DNA from: Pseudomonas batumici
GTDB taxonomy: Bacteria > Pseudomonadota > Gammaproteobacteria > Pseudomonadales > Pseudomonadaceae
Direction: 5' to 3'
Assembly (NCBI RefSeq): GCF_000820515.1
Contig: NZ_JXDG01000010.1
Coordinates: 1-64,000 of the forward strand
Length of the DNA: 64,000 nt
The notes under the pieces are model-generated. The model was not told where the DNA came from. It worked only from the letters and a program-made list of their open reading frames with translations, and made no database searches. The position numbers and the translations under genes were made by a program. Below are positions 9,357 through 18,100 of this stretch, one piece after another (the first letter of the stretch is position 1; each line of letters begins with the position of its first letter).

Positions 9357-9839
9357 ATGAGTGCTTTCCACGATCTGACACTAAAAGCGCTGGATGGTCA
9401 GGAACTGCCGCTGGCGCCGTTCAAGGGGCACGTGGTGCTGGTGGTCAACGTGGCCTCGAAATGTGGCCTGACGCCGCAATATGCCGCTCTTGAGAACCTC
9501 TACCAGCATTACAAGGACCAGGGCTTCAGCGTGCTGGGCCTGCCGTGCAACCAGTTTGCCGGGCAGGAGCCGGGCACCGAGGAGGAGATCCAGGCGTTCT
9601 GCAGCCTGAACTATGGCGTGAGCTTTCCGTTGAGCAGCAAGCTGGAGGTCAACGGTCATGACCGGCACCAGCTGTACCGTCTGCTGGCGGGCGAGGGCGC
9701 GGAGTTTCCTGGCGATATCACCTGGAATTTCGAGAAATTCCTGATGGGCAAGGACGGCCGCGTACTGGCACGTTTCTCGCCGCGTACCGCGCCGGATGAT
9801 CCGGCGGTGATCCAGGCGATCGAAAAAGCCCTGGCTTGA
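9357..9839 (+). CDS. Glutathione peroxidase family protein (cysteine type)
   Basis: The 160-residue protein has the peroxidatic Cys36 in NVASKCGLTPQY, the LGLPCNQFAGQEPG block and the WNFEKFLMGKDG segment with the Trp of the catalytic tetrad. It should reduce hydrogen peroxide or organic peroxides in the cytoplasm; many bacterial members use thioredoxin rather than glutathione. No selenocysteine is involved. A single gene, it is flanked by the slyD terminator and a REPIN. Confidence 0.92.
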   Translation: MSAFHDLTLKALDGQELPLAPFKGHVVLVVNVASKCGLTPQYAALENLYQHYKDQGFSVLGLPCNQFAGQEPGTEEEIQAFCSLNYGVSFPLSSKLEVNGHDRHQLYRLLAGEGAEFPGDITWNFEKFLMGKDGRVLARFSPRTAPDDPAVIQAIEKALA

Positions 9840-9874
9840 TGTAACGGCGCAGATGGGCAGGCCCTACTCTTTCC

Positions 9875-9978
9875 TGTGGGAGCGGAGCTTGCCCCGGGCG
9901 GCGTTCCGACGAAGCTTTTGGCAGCTTCACAGTCCTCTTCGCGGCGGTGCGGCGATCCGACAGGCTCCGCTCCCACAA
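9875..9978. repeat. REPIN (paired REP sequences)
   Basis: Inverted copies of the Pseudomonas REP core, TGTGGGAGCGGAGCTTG at 9875 and its inverse ending at 9978, flank a short spacer. This is the usual architecture of a REP doublet between genes. Confidence 0.85.
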
Positions 9979-10099
9979 GGTCCGCACCTCTCCCTTGACA
10001 CTTCTAAAGCTTAATCACTCAGATCAATAGTGCTGGGCGGCGTGTCCCTGGCGAAATATTATCCTGATCATAAATTCCCCCTGCGCCGTGGAGTACCCC

Positions 10100-11203
10100 A
10101 TGCCCGTTAAAGCCCTGTTCCGACCTTTCCATCTTGGCGCGCTGGAGTTGCCGACCCGCGTGGTCATGGCACCGATGACCCGTTCGTTTTCCCCGGGCGG
10201 CGTACCCAATTCGAAAGTCATCGAGTACTACCGCAAGCGTGCGGCGGCCGGTGTCGGCCTGATCGTCACCGAAGGCACCACCGTCGGTCACCCGGCAGCC
10301 AACGGTTATCCGAACGTGCCGCACTTCTATGGCGAGGCGGCCCTGGCCGGCTGGAAAAAAGTCGTCGATGCGGTGCACGCCGAAGGTGGCAAGATCGTTC
10401 CGCAGCTCTGGCACGTGGGTAACGTGCGTCGCCTGGGCACCGAACCGGACGCGAGCGTGCCGGGTTATGGCCCGGGCGAGAAGCTCAAGGACGGCCAGGT
10501 GGTGGTTCACGGCATGAGCCGGCAGGACATCGACGAGGTGATCGGGGCCTTCGCCCAGGCGGCTCGTGATGCCCAGAGCATCGGCATGGACGGTGTCGAG
10601 ATCCATGGTGCCCACGGTTACCTGATCGACCAGTTCTTCTGGGAAGGCACCAACCCGCGTACCGATGAGTACGGTGGCAGCCTGGCCAACCGTTCGCGTT
10701 TTGCCATCGAACTGATCCAGACCGTGCGGGCGGCGGTGGGGCCGGACTTCCCGATCATCTTCCGTTTTTCCCAATGGAAGCAGCAGGACTACAGTGCCCG
10801 TCTGGTGCAGACGCCGGAGGCCCTGGGTGAGTTCCTCAAGCCGTTGGCCGATGCGGGCGTGGATATTTTCCACTGCTCCACGCGGCGTTTCTGGGAGCCG
10901 GAGTTCGAAGGTTCCGAGCTGAACCTGGCGGGCTGGACCCGCAAGCTGACCGGCAAACCGACCATCACCGTCGGCAGCGTCGGCCTGGACGGCGAGTTCC
11001 TGCAGTTCATGGTCAACACCGACAAGGTGGCCCAGCCAGCGAGCCTGGAAAAACTGCTGGAGCGCCTGAACAACGACGAGTTCGACCTGGTCGCGGTGGG
11101 CCGCGCCCTGCTGGTGGACCCGGATTGGGCGGTGAAGGTGCGTGACGGCCGCGAGCAGGACATCCTGCCGTTCAGCCGTGAGGCGCTGACGAGCCTGGTC
11201 TGA
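10100..11203 (+). CDS. NADH:flavin oxidoreductase, Old Yellow Enzyme family
   Basis: The 367-residue TIM-barrel flavoprotein belongs to the OYE family. FMN-contact motifs are seen in MAPMTRSF near the N terminus and VEIHGAHGYLIDQFFWEGTN in the middle, ending with DLVAVGRALLVDPDW. Members reduce activated C=C bonds of enones or nitro groups; the natural substrate cannot be told from sequence. ATG 10100 is preceded by GTGGAGT and gives the family start (MPVKALFRPF). It stands alone between a REPIN and a convergent glycosyltransferase gene. Confidence 0.9.
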   Translation: MPVKALFRPFHLGALELPTRVVMAPMTRSFSPGGVPNSKVIEYYRKRAAAGVGLIVTEGTTVGHPAANGYPNVPHFYGEAALAGWKKVVDAVHAEGGKIVPQLWHVGNVRRLGTEPDASVPGYGPGEKLKDGQVVVHGMSRQDIDEVIGAFAQAARDAQSIGMDGVEIHGAHGYLIDQFFWEGTNPRTDEYGGSLANRSRFAIELIQTVRAAVGPDFPIIFRFSQWKQQDYSARLVQTPEALGEFLKPLADAGVDIFHCSTRRFWEPEFEGSELNLAGWTRKLTGKPTITVGSVGLDGEFLQFMVNTDKVAQPASLEKLLERLNNDEFDLVAVGRALLVDPDWAVKVRDGREQDILPFSREALTSLV

Positions 11204-11220
11204 CCCGCCACGCGTTGGAT

Positions 11221-11364
11221 CGCCATCGCCGACAAGCCGGCCTCTACAAGGGGCCGGGCTTGACGGTATTGTGTGGTGAAACCCCGTACTGTGGGAGCCG
11301 GCTTGCTGGCGATGGCGGCATTGAGTCTTGCAGCGCGGTTGCTGGCAAGCTCGCCTCCACAGGC
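11221..11364. repeat. Cluster of three REP sequences
   Basis: Three REP-like units occur: 11224-11250 (inverted), 11289-11316 (GTGGGAGCCGGCTTGCTGGCGAT type) and 11340-11364 (inverted). The region overlaps the end of the glycosyltransferase reading frame, so REP DNA is translated in its tail. Confidence 0.8.
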
Positions 11365-12506
11365 GCCGCGTCACAGGCCCCGCGCAACTGCTTCTCGAAC
11401 TGCTCGACTATCGCCCCCCAGCCTTGCCGACTGGCATGCTGGCGGGCGTTGAGACGAACATTGCGCAAGGTCTCCCGGCCTTCCAGCAACCAGCCGGCGG
11501 CGTCGCAGAACGCCTCCTCGTCGCCGGGCATGGCCAGCACGCCGTTGTAGCCATGGCGGATGTGCTGGGCGGCAGCGGCCTCATCGTAAGCCACGACCCC
11601 CAACCCCGACGCCAGTGCCTCAAGCACCACATTGCCGAACGTTTCGGTGAGGCTCGGGAACAGGAACAGATCCGCCGACGCATAGTGGCAGGCCAGGGCC
11701 TCGCCGCGCTGGGTGCCGCAGAAAATCGCCCCCGGCAGTTCCTTTTCCAGCATGTCGCGTTGCGGGCCGTCGCCGACCACGATCAGCTTCATCACCCGCT
11801 GTGGATAAGTCGCCTGCAGGTGCTCGAAGGTGCGCTTGAGCAGGCCGAGGTTCTTCTCGGTCGCCAGTCGCCCGACATACAGCAGCGCAATATCGTTGTC
11901 CGCCAGGCCCCAGGTGGTGCGCAGGGCGCTCAGGCGCTTGGCGGGATGGAACAACTGGCTGTCGACGCCGCGGGAGAGCAGTTCCAGGCGCTCGAAATGC
12001 CGCCGTTCCAGCTCCATGCGCTGGCTGACGCTGGGGACCAGGGTCAGCTTGGAGCGGTTGTGGAACCAGCGCAGGTAGTGGGTCAGTAGCCGCGTCAGCA
12101 AGCCCATGCCGTATTGATGGGAGTACTGCTGGAAGTTGGTGTGGAAACCGCTGACCACCGAAATCCCCAGGCGCCTGGCCGCCCGTAGGGCCGACAGGCC
12201 CAGCGGGCCTTCGGTGGCGATGTACAGCACGTCCGGACGCTGGCGTTTCCAGCGCCGCAGCAACTTGTGCATCGACGACTGCCCCCATTGCAGTCCGGGA
12301 TAACCGGGCAGCGGCCAGCCACGGCAGAGCAGCAGTTCGGTATCGCTGGGGCGGGCCTGGTCGCAGCTCTGGCGCGGGCGTACCAGCTCGATCTGGTGCC
12401 CGCGGGCGCGCAGACCGTCGCACAGGCGGCCAAGGGTATTGGCCACGCCGTTGATTTCCGGTGGGAAGGTTTCGGTGATCAGGGTGATATGCAGAGCTGT
12501 CGTCAT
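11244..12506 (-). CDS. Glycosyltransferase family 4 (GT-B fold)
   Basis: The 420-residue protein has an N-terminal GT4-like domain with ETFPPEINGVANTL and a C-terminal Glycos_transf_1 domain with LYVGRLATEKNLG, SLTETFGNVVLEALASG and EAAAAQHI. It resembles bacterial GDP-mannose-dependent alpha-mannosyltransferases, but donor and acceptor are not deducible. The last ~40 residues (from about 380) are Pro/Ser-rich, do not look like the family and are encoded by REP DNA; the ancestral stop was probably lost. The start ATG 12506 gives a proper Rossmann strand at once. Convergent with the OYE gene. Confidence 0.85.
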   Translation of the reverse strand: MTTALHITLITETFPPEINGVANTLGRLCDGLRARGHQIELVRPRQSCDQARPSDTELLLCRGWPLPGYPGLQWGQSSMHKLLRRWKRQRPDVLYIATEGPLGLSALRAARRLGISVVSGFHTNFQQYSHQYGMGLLTRLLTHYLRWFHNRSKLTLVPSVSQRMELERRHFERLELLSRGVDSQLFHPAKRLSALRTTWGLADNDIALLYVGRLATEKNLGLLKRTFEHLQATYPQRVMKLIVVGDGPQRDMLEKELPGAIFCGTQRGEALACHYASADLFLFPSLTETFGNVVLEALASGLGVVAYDEAAAAQHIRHGYNGVLAMPGDEEAFCDAAGWLLEGRETLRNVRLNARQHASRQGWGAIVEQFEKQLRGACDAAPVEASLPATALQDSMPPSPASRLPQYGVSPHNTVKPGPL

Positions 12507-12602
12507 GCTTGCAGTGTCGACCCGGGCGGTTGCGACACTGTGGCGGTTTGATGATGGATTTATGACGAGGCGGCCAGCCGCCTCCCGCCCTGTGCGCAGG
12601 CC

Positions 12603-13358
12603 TCAGCGCCGGTCGCCGGCCAGGGCCTCGTCACCCCGCTCACGGACCCAGAACAAGGTCGCTCCGGCCACGGCGGCAGGCATCATCACGATGTTGACCA
12701 GCGGCACCAGCAGCACCAGGTAGACCACCCCGCCAAAGCTCATGCACTGCCAGCGTTTCTGCCGCAGCCAGGCGAGCATGCCTTGCCAGCTCAGCTTGTG
12801 GTTGTCCGCCGGGTAGTCGATGTACTGGATCGCCATCATCCACACCCCGAACAGCAGCCACAGCGGTGCGGCGACGATATTCACCACCGGGATGAACGAC
12901 AGCACCAACAGCGCGATGGCCCGCGGCAGGAAGTAGCCCAGCTTGCGCATTTCCCGGGCCAGGGTGCGGGGAATCATCGCCAGCAGTTCCGCCCAACTGA
13001 AGGCCGGGAAGTTATCGGTGCCGCGCACCACCACTTCGACCTTCTCCGCGAGAAAACCGTTGAAGGGCGCCGCGATCACGTTGGCGATCATCGTGAAGGT
13101 GAAGAACACCATCAACACCACCAGCGCCACGAACAGCGGCCAGAGGATGTAGTTGAGGAAACCCAGCCAGCTGGGCAGGGTCGGCATCAGGGTGTCGACC
13201 CAGACGCTGAACTGGTGGCCGGCCAGGTAGATCAAGCCGACGAACAGCACCAGGTTGATCGCCAGCGGCAGCAGGACGAACAGGCGCAGGCCCGGGCTCA
13301 GGACCAGCTTCAGGCCCTCGCGCAGGTATTGCGGGCCGGACAGGACGGGTGCGGGCAT
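12603..13358 (-). CDS. cysZ: Sulfate transporter CysZ (EI24 family)
   Basis: The 251-residue integral membrane protein matches CysZ, which imports sulfate for cysteine synthesis. Hydrophobic segments lie near residues 25-50, 70-95, 140-170 and 205-235, with the conserved [11 protein letters not shown] loop. ATG 13358 gives [18 protein letters not shown], the usual N terminus; a longer frame to 13541 has no support. It is functionally tied to cysD-cysNC at 2.3-5.1 kb, which use the imported sulfate. It is divergent from trxB. Confidence 0.92.
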   Translation of the reverse strand: MPAPVLSGPQYLREGLKLVLSPGLRLFVLLPLAINLVLFVGLIYLAGHQFSVWVDTLMPTLPSWLGFLNYILWPLFVALVVLMVFFTFTMIANVIAAPFNGFLAEKVEVVVRGTDNFPAFSWAELLAMIPRTLAREMRKLGYFLPRAIALLVLSFIPVVNIVAAPLWLLFGVWMMAIQYIDYPADNHKLSWQGMLAWLRQKRWQCMSFGGVVYLVLLVPLVNIVMMPAAVAGATLFWVRERGDEALAGDRR

Positions 13359-14616
<1,258 letters not shown>

Positions 14617-14631
14617 CGCTGAGTGCTCTTA

Positions 14632-14664
14632 AATAAAAAACCGGCTGCGAGGCCGGTTTTTTAT
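14632..14664. terminator. Bidirectional terminator between trxB and the hopJ-like gene
   Basis: AATAAAAAACCGGC...GCCGGTTTTTTATT forms a symmetric hairpin with A and T runs on both sides, between two convergent genes. Confidence 0.92.
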
Positions 14665-14682
14665 TGTCCCGCTATCGGGCTG

Positions 14683-15021
14683 TCAGCGGCGCTTGAGCGG
14701 CGCCTCGACGAACTTCACCCCGGCCAGTCCATGGGCCATCAGCGCGCGGATATTGCCGTGATCGCTGCCCTCGGGGGTGGCCAGTACCGAACGGTAATGC
14801 TCGCCGAAGGCCAGCAACGCTTCCTGGTCGCTCAGGCCTTCCAGCAGTGCCAGGCCGAGGGTCTTGCACGAGCCTTCGTTCTGCCCGGCGGCGTTTTCCA
14901 CACCACCGTTGTTGAACGCCTGTGGCTGATAGTCGTAACCGGCGGCAATGAACGCCAGGGTGTCGGCGAAAACATGTTCGCCGCTGTTGAGGCGGGTGCG
15001 CAGGGTGTTCAGATCACTCAT
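14683..15021 (-). CDS. HopJ type III effector family protein
   Basis: The 112-residue protein matches the HopJ family (PF08888), named after a P. syringae type III effector but widespread in non-pathogenic Pseudomonas and probably a housekeeping protein of unknown role. The family blocks FADTLAFIAAGYDYQP, NEGSCKTLGLALL and LLAFGEHYRSVLATP are present. ATG 15021 overlaps the end of the DUF1244 gene by 8 bp, so the two form a translationally coupled pair. No type III secretion genes are nearby. Confidence 0.85.
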   Translation of the reverse strand: MSDLNTLRTRLNSGEHVFADTLAFIAAGYDYQPQAFNNGGVENAAGQNEGSCKTLGLALLEGLSDQEALLAFGEHYRSVLATPEGSDHGNIRALMAHGLAGVKFVEAPLKRR

Positions 15022-15310
15022 GGGGTTTTCCTTTGGCGAACGCCGCCTGTTGTTCGGCGCTGGCTTCTTGCTGGTATTGGGCTTTCCACTCGGCATAAGG
15101 CATGCCGTAGACCACTTCACGGGCCTCGTCGAGGCTGACCTCGATCCGGCGTTCGTCGGCTTCGGCCTTGTACCACTTGGACAGGCAGTTGCGGCAGAAC
15201 CCGGCGAGGTTCATCAGGTCGATGTTCTGCACGTCCTTGCGGCTGTCCAGGTGGGCGACCAGCCGGCGAAAGGCGGCGGCTTCGAGTTCCAGGCGTTCTT
15301 GCTCGGTCAT
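15014..15310 (-). CDS. DUF1244 family protein
   Basis: The 98-residue protein matches the small DUF1244 family: FRRLVAHLDSRKDVQNIDLM, the conserved FCRNCLSKWY and GMPYAEWKAQYQ. The CxxC-like FCRNC suggests metal or redox chemistry, but no function is known. ATG 15310 gives the family N terminus. It is the first gene of a two-gene unit with the hopJ-like gene. Confidence 0.85.
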   Translation of the reverse strand: MTEQERLELEAAAFRRLVAHLDSRKDVQNIDLMNLAGFCRNCLSKWYKAEADERRIEVSLDEAREVVYGMPYAEWKAQYQQEASAEQQAAFAKGKPHE

Positions 15311-15340
15311 ATAGGGGGCTCTGGGACGAAAGAGGGCGCT

Positions 15341-15483
15341 AGGCTCTGTACGATAACTGCCTGCGTGACGATCATGCTGCGTTAAAAACAGGCTCGGAAT
15401 GCTCATTTAGTGGACTAAACTGCGCTTCCTCGCCTGTTTTTGCCTTGCCTGATCGCCGCTCGGCGAGTTCTCGTACAGACCCT
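15341..15483. repeat. 143-bp imperfect palindromic element, complete copy
   Basis: The ends are inverted repeats: AGGCTCTGTACGA at 15341-15353 and TCGTACAGACCCT at 15471-15483. Inner arms AAAAACAGGCTCGG and GCGCTTCCTCGCCTGTTTTT lie on either side of a centre near CTCATTTAGTGGACTAAAC. The right half is repeated exactly at 1-68, and a diverged left-end fragment lies at 52020-52058. It has no ORF. Confidence 0.85.
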
Positions 15484-15533
15484 AGTTTCGAGCTTCGAGC
15501 GGCCGGCTGCAAGCAGCAGCCGGTAACGGCCCT

Positions 15534-15905
15534 TTAGCGGCTGGCCGCCAGGGTAATCGACACCGATTCGGCAAACCGCAGCGCGTGGGGCTTGTCGACT
15601 TCGACCTCGGCATACAGCACCGCTTCGTTGCTCATCACCAGGTCCAGCAGTTCCTGGGTCAGGCGTTCGAGCAGGGCAAAGCGGTTGCCCTCCACATGCT
15701 GGATGATCGCCTTGGTGATGGTGCGGTAGTTCAGGGCGTGATCGATGTCGTTGTCGCGCACCGCTTCCTGGGCCGCATACAGGATGGTCAGGTTGATCAG
15801 CACGTCCTGCTTGTTGAGGATCTCGTCCTCGTTGATGCCGATATAGGTACGCAGGCACAGGTCCTTGACCCGGATGCGCGCCATGCCTGGTTGAAGTTGT
15901 GGCAT
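15534..15905 (-). CDS. folX: Dihydroneopterin triphosphate 2'-epimerase
   Basis: The 123-residue protein is a FolB/FolX-fold enzyme. FolX epimerises dihydroneopterin triphosphate to dihydromonapterin triphosphate. The segments [18 protein letters not shown] and [23 protein letters not shown] match FolX rather than the aldolase FolB, and the linkage to folE and folM repeats the P. aeruginosa monapterin cluster. ATG 15905 lies two bases after the folE stop, which shows coupling in one operon. Tetrahydromonapterin is the cofactor of Pseudomonas phenylalanine hydroxylase. Confidence 0.9.
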   Translation of the reverse strand: MPQLQPGMARIRVKDLCLRTYIGINEDEILNKQDVLINLTILYAAQEAVRDNDIDHALNYRTITKAIIQHVEGNRFALLERLTQELLDLVMSNEAVLYAEVEVDKPHALRFAESVSITLAASR

Positions 15906-15907
15906 TG

Positions 15908-16468
15908 CTACTTGCTCCGTCCAATCAGTTGCAGGAACTCCATGCGGGTGCGGCTCGAGTCGCGCAGGGCTCCGAGCATCACCGAGGTGTTCATGGTCGA
16001 ATTCTGTTTTTCCACGCCGCGCATCATCATGCACATGTGCTGGGCTTCGATCACCACCGCCACGCCGGCGGCCTGGGTCACTTGCTCGATCGCGTCGGCG
16101 ATTTCCCGGGTGAGATTTTCCTGGATCTGCAGGCGGCGGGCGAACATGTCGACGATCCGGGCGATCTTCGACAGCCCCAGCACCTTGCCGGTCGGCACGT
16201 AGGCGACATGGACCTTGCCGATGAAGGGTAGCAGGTGATGCTCGCACAACGAGTACAGCTCGATGTCCTTGACGATGATCATCTCGTCGTTGTCGGAGGC
16301 GAACAGGGCACCGTTGACCACGTCCTCAAGCGTCTGGGCATAGCCGCGACACAGGTATTGCATGGCCTTGGCGGCCCGCTTCGGGGTGTCCTGCAGGCCC
16401 TCGCGGTCAGGGTTTTCGCCCAGCCCCAGGAGGATCTCGCGGTAATGCTCGGGCAGTGTGGCACTCAT
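15908..16468 (-). CDS. folE: GTP cyclohydrolase I
   Basis: The 186-residue enzyme converts GTP to dihydroneopterin triphosphate, the entry step to folates and monapterin. The zinc/active-site block [10 protein letters not shown] and the region [14 protein letters not shown] are present, as is [11 protein letters not shown]. It is the middle gene of folM-folE-folX. In P. putida a folE is one of the light-induced PplR targets, which fits the PplR-type site upstream of folM and the nearby regulator/photoreceptor pair. Confidence 0.95.
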   Translation of the reverse strand: MSATLPEHYREILLGLGENPDREGLQDTPKRAAKAMQYLCRGYAQTLEDVVNGALFASDNDEMIIVKDIELYSLCEHHLLPFIGKVHVAYVPTGKVLGLSKIARIVDMFARRLQIQENLTREIADAIEQVTQAAGVAVVIEAQHMCMMMRGVEKQNSTMNTSVMLGALRDSSRTRMEFLQLIGRSK

Positions 16469-16492
16469 GGAAAGGATTCCTCGCGGGGCGGC

Positions 16493-17203
16493 TTATTTAA
16501 GGTGCCGGCCGCCGTTGACGGTCAAGGTTGTGCCAGTGACATAGGGGTTGTCCAGCAGATAGCGCAGGCTCTGATAGATCACCCCGGCACCGGGCTCGAT
16601 ACCCAGGGCCGATTTGGCCAGGGTCCTGGCGCGGTACGCCGCGTCGTCGTCGGGGTGGAACATCAGCAGGGCGGGGGCGATTCCGTTGACCTTGATCCGC
16701 GGCGCGTAGCGGGCCGCGAAGGACAGGGTCAGGCTGTCCAGGCCGGCCTTGCTGGCGCAGTAGGCGACGTGCTGGGCGCTGCCCTTGCGGGTGACATCGT
16801 CGCTGATATGCACGATGTCGGCCACGGGCGAGCGTTCCAGCAACTCGGCGCAGTGCAGGTTGATCAGATAGGGCGCCAGCATGTGCAGGCTGAACATCTG
16901 GGTAAAGGCTGCGGTTTCGTTGCCGGGTGTTTCGGTCAGCCAGGCCGAGGCATTATGGACGATCGCCCGCAGGCAATCGGTGTGCTGCTTGAGCGTCTCG
17001 ATAAAGGCCAGGATCCCGGCTTCGCTGGAGAAGTCGGCGAACAGCGCGGTCGCGCCGAGGTCGCGCAGGGCCTGGACGCCGGGGCGCTCGCTGCGATAGC
17101 TGACGATCACCGGGTAACCGTCGGCCAGCAGTCGCTCTGCGCAGTGCAGGCCGACACGCTGGCCGGCGCCGGTAATCAGGATCGGGGCACAAGACGGTGG
17201 CAT
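16493..17203 (-). CDS. folM: Dihydromonapterin reductase (SDR family)
   Basis: The 236-residue short-chain dehydrogenase reduces dihydromonapterin (and dihydrofolate) to the tetrahydro form. It has the pteridine-reductase-like TGAGQRVGLHCAERL cofactor motif (TGxxxRxG) near residues 11-26, HNASAW, and the YCASKAGLDSL catalytic Tyr/Lys. ATG 17203 was chosen because the upstream in-frame ATG at 17281 lies inside the promoter/operator region. It is the first gene of the folM-folE-folX unit. Confidence 0.9.
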   Translation of the reverse strand: MPPSCAPILITGAGQRVGLHCAERLLADGYPVIVSYRSERPGVQALRDLGATALFADFSSEAGILAFIETLKQHTDCLRAIVHNASAWLTETPGNETAAFTQMFSLHMLAPYLINLHCAELLERSPVADIVHISDDVTRKGSAQHVAYCASKAGLDSLTLSFAARYAPRIKVNGIAPALLMFHPDDDAAYRARTLAKSALGIEPGAGVIYQSLRYLLDNPYVTGTTLTVNGGRHLK

Positions 17204-17256
17204 CGAAGGCTCGTGGTAAGCGGTGGAGAGGCGTCGGTTGACGTTGAAGTCAAAAC

Positions 17257-17280
17257 TATACCAGCCACACCGCTTGTACA
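17257..17280. promoter_or_regulatory. Candidate PplR/LitR operator upstream of folM
   Basis: The sequence is TATACC-N12-TGTACA, read on the + strand. The PplR1 consensus published for P. putida is T(G/A)TACA-N12-TGTA(C/T)A, so 11 of 12 specified positions agree. On the folM strand the site reads TGTACA-N12-GGTATA and overlaps a possible -10 hexamer TATAGT. Its position 54 bp before folM is right for promoter control. The consensus is recalled from the literature and binding here is inferred. Confidence 0.6.
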
Positions 17281-17320
17281 ACTGCCAAGCCGGATACTGC
17301 CGCTGCAGGAAGAGGTGCCG

Positions 17321-17890
17321 TCAATGCCGGGCGGTGGCGGTGTCCCTGGGCAGCGCCTTGGCCTTCGTGCTGTGCAACCAGCCCGCCAGCAGGTGGGTCG
17401 ACAGCGGAATGAAGCAGTAGACCATCAGCGGTGTCAGGATCAGCGTGCTGAGCAGCACCCGGGGCACCAGGCTCAACTCGGCCAGCAACGGCCCCAGGGC
17501 GAAGTTGAACAGCAGCGACACCGGAAAGAACGCCAGCCAGATCGCCACTGCCTGTTTCCAGCGCGGCGGACGCTGGCCCACGGTGCCGAACCAGCCATCG
17601 ATGCCACTGACCCGCTGTTCCTGCGGCCCGGCGAACAGGTCGCTGCCACGCGCCAGCCAGGCCTTGCGCGAGGCGGAGTGCTCCCAGGCGTTGAGGGTCG
17701 CGGCATCGCTGAAGCGGAAGATCATCTGGAATTCGTTGTCACCGGGCGGCGGGGCGAGCACGCCGGAACCCAGGTAACCGGGAAAGTCGGTGGCGAGCAA
17801 TTCGCCTTCGTGCAACCAGGCGAGCAGGTCCTGGTAGCGGCCATCGGCAACGCGCCGGGCAACCATCATGGTGACGGGTGAGGTAGACAT
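17321..17890 (-). CDS. Antibiotic biosynthesis monooxygenase (ABM)-domain membrane protein
   Basis: The ~189-residue protein has an N-terminal ABM-like ferredoxin-fold domain (about residues 8-100, with FQMIFRFSDAATLNAWEHS) and two or more C-terminal hydrophobic segments (about 115-140 and 148-172). Such ABM/transmembrane proteins are common in proteobacteria, with no established function. Tandem ATGs at 17893 and 17890 are possible starts; the second has the better spacing from GGAG. It lies between the fol genes and the divergently transcribed litR, and may belong to the light regulon, but no operator was seen directly before it. Confidence 0.72.
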   Translation of the reverse strand: MSTSPVTMMVARRVADGRYQDLLAWLHEGELLATDFPGYLGSGVLAPPPGDNEFQMIFRFSDAATLNAWEHSASRKAWLARGSDLFAGPQEQRVSGIDGWFGTVGQRPPRWKQAVAIWLAFFPVSLLFNFALGPLLAELSLVPRVLLSTLILTPLMVYCFIPLSTHLLAGWLHSTKAKALPRDTATARH

Positions 17891-18100
17891 CATGTATCTC
17901 CGTAAGACAAGCATGCCGCCCGGGTAGGGCGAATGCGCAACGCAGCGCCGGGGTGATGGGCTGCGGTGGTGGACAGGCAAGAATTATTCCCTATTCCGGA
18001 AAATGCACCAGGAATGTGACTGGTATTGCGTAGGGTTTGCAGATGTTTGGATCCAGTGGTCTAGAATATCTGCCAAATCCTATTCCGAAATCTGTGACAG

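Noticed and set aside
9875..9978. Interpretation of REP doublets as CRISPR or insertion sequence
   Set aside because: There are only two inverted units with no regular spacers and no transposase; the cores match REP/REPIN elements.
14672..14869. Second frame over the hopJ-like gene, rich in Arg and Gly
   Set aside because: High-GC shadow frame; the hopJ frame is supported by family similarity.
17981..18100. Repeated CCTATTCCG-like elements between ABM gene and litR as PplR sites
   Set aside because: They lack TGTACA halves; possible autoregulatory elements but unsupported.
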